DNA of 64,000 nt from Phytoseiulus persimilis. Taxonomy: Eukaryota; Arthropoda; Arachnida; Mesostigmata; Phytoseiidae. This document shows positions 24,304 through 35,600 of the stretch, piece after piece. The position numbers were made by a program, and so were the translations under genes. The first letter of the stretch is position 1. Every line of letters starts with the position of its first letter. The DNA lies in contig CM075104.1 in the NCBI GenBank assembly GCA_037576195.1, positions 10,432,211 through 10,496,210 of the forward strand. Reading direction: 5' to 3'. Under the pieces are notes generated by a model, which saw only the letters and a program-made list of their open reading frames with translations, ran no database searches and was not told where the DNA came from.

Positions 24304-25941
24304 ATGCCGAGACCGAAGGCTGCTCCGTTTTACCTGTTCCTACTCCATCTCAGAGATGAGCACAAGTAAGATTTGATCGTCTGTTCTGAGACGCACCCCG
24401 AAGGTTGAGCGTAGTTGATTTCTCTATTATCGAGCTCGCTTCAACCGGGAGTTCCGAGGAGCTGGTGGTAAGCCCGCGTCGCCTAGTTTCATTCGGAACG
24501 GGGAGAAAAGATTCCAAGGGAGGATTCCGTTCTCAGGCGAGAAACCGGAGTATACCTCCCCCCCGACAGGATGCACGTGTATGCCGCGGCGAAATGGGGC
24601 GAACTTGATGCAACTGGCAAAAACCATTGGAAAGCCGTCGCTGAACGGAAGAACGCTGAAGCTCGCTTGGTACCTCCGGCTATCCGTGCGCCCACGAAAG
24701 ACCCCATTCCTTTGTGAGTGTTCTTCGCTTCCTAGACTTGAATAGCGCCCCGAGCCCTGTCCGAGCTCATCCCTCCCATCCATACGGCATTCCAGTGAAT
24801 TGAAGAGTCGCCGCCAGCAGCTGTTGCACCTCGCTGAAGAGTATGTGAAGTTCTGCGGTCCAGAACGGCTTTCTCTGATGAAACGTCACTTCATAAGCTG
24901 TTCAATAAACCCATTCTTCAAATCCGTCGCTGACCCTGAGGTTTGTCAGCTTCGAAGTCATACAACGTGCTCGAACATGTTCAGTGCAAAGCTTCTAAGG
25001 TTGTTCCATCGATTTCTTGCGACATACTGAGACTTTCCGTCTGCACCCGCAGGTATTCTACCCGGGCGAGATCTGTTTCGTCCGCTGGAGCATCGCGCAT
25101 GGAGTCGAAGAGCTCTACCAAGTTTATCTGGATCCAGACATGGGAGATGAGGCGCGAAGTACGGTTCCCAAGGAATGGAAAAACTGGTGTAAGACCCGTC
25201 GGAAATCGAATACCGCTACATACCGTTTACTTCCTGCCGGAAAATCTGTTCTTGATTCCTCACCTCGCTCTCTCGGATCCACAGCCCCGATAATGACTTG
25301 CAAAGACCACACGACCGTTGCGAAAGAAATACTTCGGTTCATAGGTCGCGCGGGCGGCGTTCTCGTTCGCGAATCTCAACTGCGGAAAATAGATTCCTGT
25401 TTGAATTTCTTCTTCAAGGAGTTCGATCTCAAGATCCAGGTCCTGGACCAGCTGATTGTGTTACATCGGCTCATTGAGCGAGAGACGAATGCCAAGAAAC
25501 TCCCCTTGCAAAGTGTGAACGACAATTTCTTCTCTTATGCTGGCACCTCGGGAGTTCGAATGTCAGTCGACGGAGTGCACACAGGAGTCCGGTGTACATG
25601 GCATGAGAAGTGAGTCGTCCACATCTTTGGCTTCGAAGGAACGCGGGCGGTTCGGGAATGTCTTGACAATGACTCGAAAGCGAGCAATCCCGCTAAATTT
25701 TGAATGGATCGTTTACAGCAAACAACTCTGCTCAGCCAGACGCGTGGTCGAGGACTCGTACGTGATGAGCCGGATCCTCGGAGAAATATTCTGCGCTAAT
25801 ATGCTCCCGGGAACGCATTGGCCAATTGTCGGAAAGCTGGTCCCAAAAGTTGGTCACGAATGTTCGAAACGGATGGACGCATTCAAGTTCAAGAGAGATT
25901 CGAAAGCAGCTTGGGAGAGAATGCAGATTGAAAAACAGTGA
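24304..25941 (+). CDS. mael: Maelstrom (HMG box plus MAEL domain), 5 exons, complete
   Basis: Maelstrom acts in the germline piRNA pathway that silences transposons. Exons are 24304-24365, 24537-24713, 24796-24940, 25053-25609 and 25719-25941; all phases agree, giving 387 residues (human 434). The N-terminus MPRPKAAPFYLFLLHLRDEH is a typical MAEL HMG-box start, continuing through YAAAKWGELDATGKNHWKAV. The MAEL domain opens at FYPGEICFVRWSIAHGVEEL (about residue 128) and includes the RCTWHEN core near residue 310. The ECHC residues (E of PGEI, C and H of CTWHE, C of QLC) are present. Other histidines of the vertebrate EHHCHC set are not all kept: the vertebrate DFH position reads ELY. The acceptor for exon 2 was chosen because it restores the HMG box without a gap. 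An AATAAA lies 205 bases after the stop. The exon 3 donor is GTTTGT. Confidence 0.9.
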
Positions 25942-26145
25942 TTCTTTCGTTCAGGCTAAATTAACCGTAGGAATGGGAGAGAAAAGAAGGAAATATCTCT
26001 TTTTTGAATGACAAAAAGCTTCCTCGATTTCACGGTTGTACGATTTCGGGATTGTGTGATTCCTGTAGATTACTCATTCGCTGGTACTCAGTTACCATAC
26101 TCAGCTCGAGTATGATGCTGTTGGTGAGCCGAATTTTGACGCTCC

Positions 26146-26151
26146 AATAAA
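26146..26151 (+). promoter_or_regulatory. Polyadenylation signal, probable for maelstrom
   Basis: AATAAA 205 bases downstream of the maelstrom stop codon and in the sense orientation. It is the first canonical signal after the gene. Confidence 0.5.
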
Positions 26152-27392
26152 TCATTTGGTTCTAATCTCGTAATTCTGATTTTCTTCAGAAGCTCTTCGA
26201 CAGGCCGCGAATCTCGCAATTGAAGGTCTGAGTCAAACGAGTGGCAATGCATCTCCGTGTGCATCTCGAAATGGATTCCTCGATTAGAGAAGGGAAATTC
26301 ACTGGAGGTTCAAGATGGCGATATCAGTGTTTCACATTTGCAAACACGAAGCCATAGAGGTAAGCGGGTGATGGCATCGGATCCCACGCGGCCGCTAGGT
26401 TTGCTCTACTCCGGTGCCTAATAGCATTATCCGCAGGACGGGCGCGAAAATTTCAGTTTGGTAAAAATACGCAAACTGGAGTAATTTGAGAAATTAGGTT
26501 CGATTTCGGGTATTATCGACGTACCGTTGGATGAGACCGGCTCGGTCGATATTGCGGGACCTCGTTGTCAAAAATTTGGCTTCGAACCAGGCTTCATCCT
26601 AGCGCCTGATGCGGCTCAATCCCTTGACAGTGTGTTGTCGCCGTTTGCCGATAAAAACACAATATTTCCAATGTAGCTAGAATTCCGCAGGCTCACTCAC
26701 TTCTGTCATCGCCGAAGTTTGTTTCTGAGATGTGCGCCCCAGTGACGGGACACAACGAAGCTTGTCGGGAGGGAGAAGGAGCCATTCTTCTTTCATCAAG
26801 CGTGAAAAAATCTTCCATCCGTCCGATGACTTGAGCTCCGCGTCGAGGTCTCGGAAGGGCTTCGAGAGTTTGCACCGGATGTTCGCCGTGAGGAACGATG
26901 CCCATGGGGAGTTTCGATAGGCCAAATGTAATTCTTGAGCTTTGAATCACAACAGAGGCATTGGTAAAGAAACAAACGTTGGATCATATGACACATGTTT
27001 GGAGCTCAGATTCACGATACGTCATGCGGCATTCTCAACCGACTGCTCCGATGGAAAAGACGGGTTTTGTCGAGAATCGGCAACGACCGGACCTATCGCA
27101 CCTCTTCGACCAGATCTTCTGAGCAAAATCGGAGAGACCTGGAATCAGACGCCTGGAGCCGGAAGCTGAGCGGATTTCGCGCTTTTCGACCATACTATGA
27201 TTTGTTCGCGTCGAATGGGCGCCATAGGGAACGGGGGCAAGAACTATCGAGCATAGCCAAGTCAAACTTTCGCAATTATCCGCTGGACCTATTTTCGCTC
27301 CAACCCCTATCGGACAACGCCTGGACAGCCCGTTACATCCCAAGATCTGCAACCCAGGGCAGTCCTCGAAGCTGCAGTCGTGTGCGCTTCAC
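26152..27392. other. Spacer after maelstrom, weak minus-strand coding signal
   Basis: No recognised gene. A minus-strand open stretch at 26677-26925 (containing GWKIFSRLMKEEWLLLPPDK) and another at about 27035-27300 could be downstream exons of the unrecognised minus-strand gene at 27.4-28.9 kb. Neither has clear splice sites that I could fix. Confidence 0.3.
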
Positions 27393-28853
27393 CAGTTCGG
27401 TGCCTCCAATAACATGGGCATGAGGCATGCCTCCGATAGAAGCGGCTCGCGGCGAGGAAGGCCGGAAGGAGTCACCTCACAAGGATGGCTCCCGGTTCTT
27501 GAGCGTCCACTGAGAACCATGTGGTATGCTAGCATTCGTTCGTTGCGCTCCTCGTGGGTACTCATTAAATTCCACAGTTCAATTGGATCGACCGCTCTGA
27601 CATGGCGGTGGGCTGAACTGACTCAGATATGTGGAGGAGGGAATCTCTGTGAGTCTGGAACGCTCCTGATGCCCCTTCCCCGTCCATGGAGGCCCCGAGT
27701 AACTACTCACTCAGCGTTCCAGGCGGAAAGCAAGCAGAGGAATACTCGCTTCCATATTCCCGAAGGCTAATCGGGTCTTCGCCCGCCTGCCCATCCGCCT
27801 TTTGACTTGCTCGCAATGAGCGTTCAGCGGCTAGAGCACCGTAAAAAGGTATCGATGCTTCGACTACTAATCCCTCCGGCTCCCTGGCTGCAAATGTTAA
27901 GCGATTATCGTGCGATGGGGAGCTAATATTCTCCGCCACAACACAAAGTCATGGAAGTCAAGGGTCAGTCGGGTCCTCACAGGGGAATCGCATGAACTTG
28001 AAAGGGAAAAATCAGGGGGAAACGAAGCGATATTGGGTATCAGGGCTCACCTGATCGTGTTCCCTCCACGAAAGGATAGCTCCACCTCCTGTCTGAAAAC
28101 GAGAAACGATTTTGGAGTAATCGCGAAAACTTGAAATTCCACATAGACAGGTATCACCCATGAACTTTTTCACAGATTTCTGAACGTCGCGAGCGTTCTT
28201 GATCAGCACTTCTCGTGCGGTCTGAAGCGATACGGTCTCGTCCACCCGAAGAGAGGAGCTGCGTGTGCATATCTGTAGCGGTAGTGGCTGCACGAGCAAA
28301 CTCAGGGCATTCGAGGAACATCAGCTGGAGTTTCCGTCACCGCCGGAAGCGGTCATGCTGGCAAGCGGTACTGGAATCGAATTTCCGTAGAGAAGATGGC
28401 CAGATGCCACTTTGCGTCCCAGAAAAATCGGGGGCGCTCCACGGAAGTCCCATTCTCATCCAGCGGCGTGTACACCTGAATATATATCGAGATATCCATC
28501 CAGAAGGTAGAACAGTGCATGATCTGTGCACAGCGATGTTGCTCGCGTTTAATGCAGCCAGACACTCAGCATACGGAGCTCGGGAAGGCTCCATAGTTCC
28601 TTATTAGTGTCCTGAATTCTCCTGAGATTCGTCGTCAGGGAAGCGTTGTTGGCAGAGATCGCCGAGTATCGCTGCCTCCATGACTCTCCGCCCTCGAGCG
28701 ATCAACGAGATGATCCACAGCAGCACTTCTGGAGCTGAGGAAGCTTCTTCGGCATGATGTTAATTGTTCTAAGCCACCTCGGATTCTCTTGAGGCGTCTG
28801 CGGAGATCGAACGAATACTTCTGCGACTCGAGAAGAGACGCCTGGGATGGATG
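27393..28853 (-). CDS. Possible unrecognised multi-exon gene (exon chain provisional)
   Basis: I do not recognise this protein. Three stretches form a chain with matching phases on the minus strand: about 28158-28300, 27711-27887 and 27393-27612. Sample peptides are LQTAREVLIKNARDVQKSVK, GLVVEASIPFYGALAAER and IELWNLMSTHEERNERMLAY. The donors are GTGATA, GTGAGT and GTGAAG. Further up, exons at 28778-28853 and within 28470-28728 are plausible (NLRRIQDTNKELWSLPEL, HALFYLLDGYLDIYS), but a different frame of the same bases is also open (LLWIISLIARGRRVMEAAIL), so the 5' part is ambiguous. No domain, signal peptide or start codon can be named. It could be a true gene or a run of chance open frames. 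Confidence 0.3.
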
Positions 28854-30976
28854 CTGCACGCGGAGTCCCGGAGAAGTCATGTTCCCTCTTATTTTGTTTC
28901 GCCTACTCCAACTATGAGCGATGTGTGCGGTGAATCCAGCTTTTTTCTCTGGTGACGGCGCTGTTATGTCTGCCTGCGTTTTACGACTCAATCTTATTCT
29001 TTCTGTCAGGGGTTCGGCTTGGTCGGCTTTTTCGGTTTCGCTTTCTGGCCTCTCGGTCGATATCGTGGAGAATTCGGCCTCACGTCTGCCGAAAACTTCA
29101 GCGGAAAACCAGTCTTCCCATAACTTCATCTCTGCGCCAAAGGAGACCCTTTGAGGTCAGCCTGACGGTTCCAGCGTGCTTGCCGGCGTCAACTCGAAGC
29201 GAGACCGAGATCGCTGTCCCGGATGAACGTTCGATGGGGTTTACGACATGCGGAAAATTCCGCAGCGAGTTTGGCGTCGTATCTCGGCGGGTATCAGCGA
29301 CCCGAGCCAGACAAGGAGTCGAAGGATAGCCGCCAGGATCGTTCGCTCTCTCAACAACGTAGTCCAAACCATCTGGTCACCTCGACGTGTCATCACATGT
29401 CTTTGCTAGTGATCGTTATCAGTGACCGAGCGCGGATTGGTCAAAGATAGGAGGTGCAATCTTCTTTTAGTGCTTACTCACCGCCTACTCCACCGCCGGC
29501 TCTACCACTCCTACCGTCGCCTACGTCGTAATGACGACATTTCTATTCTTACTGGCCCGACGAGCCAGTTCCAAGGATTATGGGAATGAGAAACAAGTCC
29601 GTAGCTGCGTAGTTCGAAACTCAGGAACGGAGTTTGTTTGAAGTCGCGAGCAGCCGCATTCTTGGTTCATGAATCTTCCGTGGAGCTAGCGTGCAAACCC
29701 GGACACTCGGAGAAGCTTGCGACGCAGTTCGAGACCACGAATTATGTCGAGAGAGCACGTAAGGCTCCTCGAACTTGGCTCGGAAAAACTGGTTGCGTGA
29801 AAATTATCTCCGAGCATGCGATGATTCGTACCTTGGATTTCTGGGGATCGGCTCCAACGCGCTGAACAATCTCCATTGAGATGTTCGACTCAAGCTGGTT
29901 GGTAGCTGATCGGGCAGACAATGTGGAAGGATTTCGTCAATGACCTATGATGTTCCTGTGTGCGACGAGTCGCTGTTGCGTGTGCCCGGTTCCGACATAC
30001 CAAAGAGAGTCTGAGCCAGATGCTCAAGGTGTTTGCAAGACGCCGAAGTTTCTGACGGCTCTAGCCGTTTCGTCATCTGCCGGTCTTTGTCGGGAGGTCT
30101 GTCATAAACTCTTCTCGGCCGAGCCTAAACCCTCGGATTCTACTCCCTGGTTTACTCGCTCGCTCTCGCTCTGCTGGCTCTGGACCCTAGCATCGGAATC
30201 ATCAAGCGAGTTTATCTTCAAAGTTCAAACGCCCGACGGATTTCTCTCTTGCATCACGCAAATCGAACAACGAGAGGCTCTCCCACACCAATTAGGGCGG
30301 TAGATTCGAAAGGAGCGAGAGAATGAGGGCCAGATATGGAGGCTGAAGTGATCTCACTGTGGAAGCATGCTCAGTCCGCCGGTAGGTGGATGGAAGGCCC
30401 CGTCGGAGCTAACCGGTAAATTCTCGACCCGCGGGACGGGATCACAGATCCGGAAAACGAAAGACATAATTTCAAGGTTATCCGAGCTCATTAGCTTCCG
30501 ACAATATCAACAGGGCGATGCCGCAGGGCGGACCGCTCATTCTCGAGTGAAAATGAGCACAGAAGATGAGTTATTCATCATATGACGTTAAAGTGCTTTT
30601 TGAGCGAAGTTTCAGACTTTGGATACTTCGTCATAAAGAGGCTCTCCGCGGCGTCTGCCCCCTTAGTATTCCTTGGTCTCGAGAGAAAAAGCCAAGCGAG
30701 CTTGGGGTGGTTAAAACAGGAAGGCAGACTGTCAGGCGGCCGAGCTACGTGTATCACGTCGTTTTCGTTGACGTATTTGGATGATTTATAGTAGAACTTC
30801 GAACTTAGGAGTTCGCGACGGAACAATGCTCAACCAATGTGCAACAGCCGCGTTTATCAGCTCGCGGATGTCTAACGGTCAACGTCAGAGGAGAGTGAGG
30901 CCTCTCTTCAAAAGGAGCATTCGCTCATGACTACTAGCCCGTGCAATCGTGTCTACGTTTAACTGTCGTGTCGTCT
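28854..30976. other. Unassigned stretch
   Basis: A minus-strand segment around 29085-29128 (KLWEDWFSAEVFG then a GTGAGG donor) may be another exon of the neighbouring provisional gene. The rest shows only short frames open on both strands and nothing recognisable. Confidence 0.3.
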
Positions 30977-32600
30977 CTACTGCGGGCGGCCTGACTGTTG
31001 ATTCCAGGAACACAACTCGAACCTAGAACCGGTTTCGGACGCGCTTCCAATGCAATCGGTCGAACAGCTCGGAGAGACCGTGCAGCCATTCCTTGGCGAC
31101 CAGAAGTGACAAGAGCTTCTCCTTGAGCTCGATGGTCTGATATTTCCCCTATAACGAGCTGGATAACGCCGAGCCTGCACCGATCAACTTCGAACCATAT
31201 TGGCGCTCAATCCTCATTTCGCAGTTTCGGAGATGGGTTTTTTGTGATAGTTTTTGGAAGATGGAGGAGATTCGAGGGTACAGGTGATTCCTTATCGCAG
31301 GTGACTGGATTGTTGTGGGGAAATTGACTCCGAATCCCGTTCTAGCTCTCACTTCAGCCTAGAGACTCGCACTCGCATCCTTCCACATAATGAAAAGGGC
31401 AGTGCGAAAATATCATCGAACAAAGCTGGCTTTCCGTGGGGGCTTCCGTGGTCCAAGCACAGCATGAACATACCCGAACATTCTTGTTTGCGCTTACAGT
31501 TTCAGTATGGTCCATCGGTACGCGCCTCCCGATAGCGTGAACTGAACAGTATCAGAAGGTCTGCAGAACTACTCATTGCCTCGGAACTACGGTCAAAACA
31601 TCCATTCGGAACGTCGAATTACAGGAAGCACATCCACTGCCGTCGCTTGGCACTACAAATCCGACGCACAGAAAATATATCAGCTTCAATGTACATAGAT
31701 CAGAGCCTCGGCTCCTGAAAACTTCTCGAACACGAGCGTGCTCGAGTTGATGGTCGCGGTTCTCACTACAGCGGGCGCTTCGAGCTCGGGCAGGTATCTG
31801 CGGAGCCGCAGTCCGCGGTCTCTGGTGCATGTGAGCTGAGAGAAACGCACCAGAAGGAGGTTGCTTCCTATGATTTATACATTTAGTGTCGTTGCTGTAG
31901 GGGTAAGAGGTTTTCTATTTACTGTAGGCCATATTTCAAATGAGTTTATGATCAACTCGCGTATAGCTACGTTTTCACCCACTGCCATTCCTTCTTTGTC
32001 GTGATCGCTTTATGTCGCCCATAGTAAACTTTACCTGCTGCTTTTAACAGCTTCTCGGACACTTGTTCCCTCTGGAAGCGGATCCATACGTCTTCATCTC
32101 CCGATGCCACGGTCGTGAGCGGTTCGCTCCGGGCCCGTGTTTCCGGGCGTCATGTCGAAGGATTCGTCTTCATCATCGATCAGTGAGCGTCCTGAATCGG
32201 GGTGCAGGTACTTCGAGTACTTGACTCGCATTCCGAAATGCACTCCCATGTCTTCAACAACGAGACATCGTAGGGTAGTAGCGAGAACCATCGTTTGAGT
32301 CCAGAATGATGGAGCGGTGGGCGGCGCTCGAATATCATTAGATCAACGGGAGCATAAGCAGCCATACATCAAAATTGTCGCTTGCTCTGAGCCCGAAAGC
32401 GGAGCGGCATATCGCCTCGAGATGTTCCCCCATGAGCACACGAGCGTTTTGTTTGTGCGCTGCTCCACATGCCGCATGGAGTGACAGCAGAAGTTCAATT
32501 AGGTAGATGTTGCATCCGTCAAGCTGCATCGTCAGAATGAGATGCACAACCGCTTGTAAAAGAGAGCTTTCGGATAAGGTGTAGTTACTTCAGTTTTCAG
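30977..32600 (-). other. Scattered coding-like stretches, unrecognised
   Basis: Minus-strand open pieces have a protein-like composition: 32340-32570 (LLQAVVHLILTMQLDG, LIELLLSLHAACG), 32030-32115 (EDVWIRFQREQVSEKLLKAA then a GTAAAG donor), 31690-31770 (YLPELEAPAVVRTATINSST after a CAG acceptor) and 31025-31140 (IELKEKLLSLLVAKEWLHGL). They could belong to one gene, but phases were not resolved from end to end and no family is recognised. Confidence 0.25.
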
Positions 32601-35600
32601 TGCACGCCTTGAGTTTCGCGAAATCTAGGCGCGCTCATCAGCCCGGCGGGTCGTCTCCTCTGATTCCGTAGTTCTCCGATTGCGTGCTACAAACGTCGGC
32701 CCGTTTGATTCAGACACAACAACGGGCTCAACATCGGCGTTAGCCCCGGATGCTGCTGCGCAAAGACAAGCGGGAGAGCCCTCTCACAGACTTTACGATC
32801 ATTGCCATTCGGGAATCGCTCTTAATTCGGATTCTGCTCGGCTATTTGACTCCGTTAGGCATTCTTCCGACAGAGGAACTCTCCGAGAGTCTAGAGAGTG
32901 CTTTGCGACGCAGGTCAACGTGTCATTCCTGGAAGTTCCGTTTCTGAATGCTGTAGCCGCGACACCGTGCGGGCGCTCAATCGACGATCGCAGTTCCGCG
33001 CCAGTTCCCAGCAACGACAGAGCTCAGCCTCGAAATGCGGAATCAACCCACGAGAAACAAGGGAGAAAACTCAAATCAGATGCTGAGAGATGGGAATCTC
33101 TTCAAGACGTGGATGCGAGAAACTGTGGGATCGTCGTGGTTAGCTGTGTCGACAGTCGATCAGTCGACAGAGCAGGTTTGCAGATGCTTCCAGCTCTTGA
33201 TGTCGAAGATATTTCATCCGAAAGAGTTGAGTCAGAACCGTGATCCGAGCTCATCGTTCCAATATGTCAACATGAGAAGGCCGTCATCAGGCGAGCTGAT
33301 AACAAGCGAGCTGCAGCAGAGTCTCGGCTCCGAGATGGGCCGAGAAACTGGTTTCAGGATTCATGTGCGACTCGCTCGATCCAGTCAAGGGCACCCGGAT
33401 CTGGATCTCGGCCCTGACCTATTCTGATTCCCGTTCCTTCTTGAAAGTTCCGGATCGGAAACTGCCTCACAGATCCTTGCGGAATCCAATGAGATCTTCT
33501 GCTTCTGCTCACGGGGACAGTTCCGCCCCCCATCCCCTCCGCGTTGACGACTGTTCTATCATATTTTATTCGATTGAACGGTGCAGGCTCTACAGACCGT
33601 GCTCTACATACCATGAACGAAAGATTACTGCCTTACGTTTCTCATGGCTTACCAGCGCCGTCGTACCATCAGAACTCAGTCCGTGAGTTGGTGCGAAACG
33701 ATGGTCTCAGGAGCGACTCAAAGACAACTCTGACCGAAATATAGTGAGGAATCGTCCGGACGTGCGCTCGTCATCCGTTACGCAGGAGCCTGGTTCTGAT
33801 TCATCAATGTTCTAGCCGGAAGACTTTCCGTTCTGAAATGTCTTCTGTTACTCCCTCGATCTTCCTGTCCACAATCAGCAATATCCACGTATCTCAACGG
33901 TATCTATCGTTTGTTTCTTCGACTCTCTTCAATACATTAAGTCCGAAGTTAACAAGGGTTGACGTATTCCTGGATGAGCCATGGAACATCTGTTCCTCCG
34001 TGACGGAGCTATCTCAGAGCTCTGCCGTCCCGAAGCTTTTTCCGTTAGCTGGACTCCGTGGCGTTCCGCAATATACACGGTACCCCTATCCAACGACTTC
34101 TTCCTCCTATAGCTCTTAGATCTCGTCTGCCACCAATTGGGGGGGGGGCAGCTAAGTGCCTCATCGCAGGTTTTCTCCCTGAGGTGATCATTCCATAACT
34201 GGCGTTCTGCCGTGCCAAAGCTGGATCGTTTCAATGTTTTCTTGAATCATCTCCGCTGGACTGAAGTCCGATTCGCCCGTGCGAATTCATCTGTCCGATG
34301 ATCTAAACATGTTCACAGATTCTCTATCGCAGCTGTCGCTGTTGTTCCCCCAGCTAACTTTCGCGGATTTTCTCGTTTGAGCGTTTGGCATCAGCGGCAG
34401 GAAGTGTGGTGGTGGTGGTGTTGGTGGTGGCGGCGCCGAACGAGGGCTTTGCACGGTCGGACGCTAGGTTAGTCGGCGAAAGTTTCGCTCAACCAAAAAG
34501 AACGGGAGTCGCTGATCCAGGGTTCTCGGCAAAACCGCCGGCGGAACTCATCTCAGATCCGAACGAAACAGTAGCATCGACGATCATAGTTTACAAAGAA
34601 ACTGTTGAAAACCGAAAAAAGACCGCTTTGTTGATATCGCGTCTGAACGGTAAGGCTGCGCCCGAGCCAGCAATGTGCGATGGGAGCTTTCGGAACGATC
34701 GCGAAGTTATTTTCGGGCCTCGGCGAAGCAATTCAGGGAGGTGCGTGTAGCATCCTGTGAATGGGATCAATCGGTTATGGAGGGCAACTCTACTCATTCC
34801 GAGTGAATGATCACTTTGCACCAGCGGCTCAGAAAGTTGTTTACGATACGGCTCGATTTGATGAAGTTATGATTGGCTGTTTATGAACGCAGCCGAGCTT
34901 GGGTAACCAGGCCGAGAGTCGCACGCCGGTGCGTATCAGCGATGGGGGTGCGATGACAATGTGTTTTCTTCCGTCTTCAGAGAGCGAAAGCAGTGAGGAG
35001 CGAGTCGAAACCTCCGTTGCGCGGCCGATACCCTGTGAGATATGTTGCGACGGCCAGGAAAGCAAGGCAACCGTGTCACGGTCAATGACGAAGTTGTTCT
35101 CGCGTTTCGCTTGACTTAACTAACACGACTTAACTCCCGGCAGAAGCAGCTATTTACGAGGTAACAGAAGCCGAATGTACGCGAGCAACACATGTCCTTG
35201 AGGTCATCTCGTAAATTCGCCATTTTCTCAACCTACTCGAGCCAGTGGCGCGCGTAAGTAGATCCACTTGGCTCGGAGCGTTCTGCGCGGCGCGAAGTTC
35301 CAGGAAGAGCATCTCGCATTTCGTTCTAAGCTCTGGAATATCATCGCGAGCCTCGTCGCAGCTCGCGAATCCGCACTCGTTACACCAGCGACGGGAGGGT
35401 CAGGCCAAAGCTGACTAGCTGCACAGAACGAGACCAGTGGATGTTTATGGGACGTCTGCCAGTGAGAGCGACAAAACCAGAGGAGCTCCTCATAAATCCA
35501 CGCAGAGCTTTCGAGCATCAGGAGTCCAATCAATGGTCACAGTAGAAGATGCCCGATGGGTGGGTGGCCCGCCATTCCTTGTCAAGTGAAATCATTGGGC

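Noticed and set aside
32340..32570. Idea that the ALHLI-like peptide marks a UBR-family ubiquitin ligase
   Set aside because: The resemblance is a few residues only. No UBR box, RING or C-terminal cap was found on this strand nearby.
32680..33243. Plus-strand frame of 187 codons
   Set aside because: It contains no domain or family motif that I recognise, and all three frames on this strand are partly open nearby.
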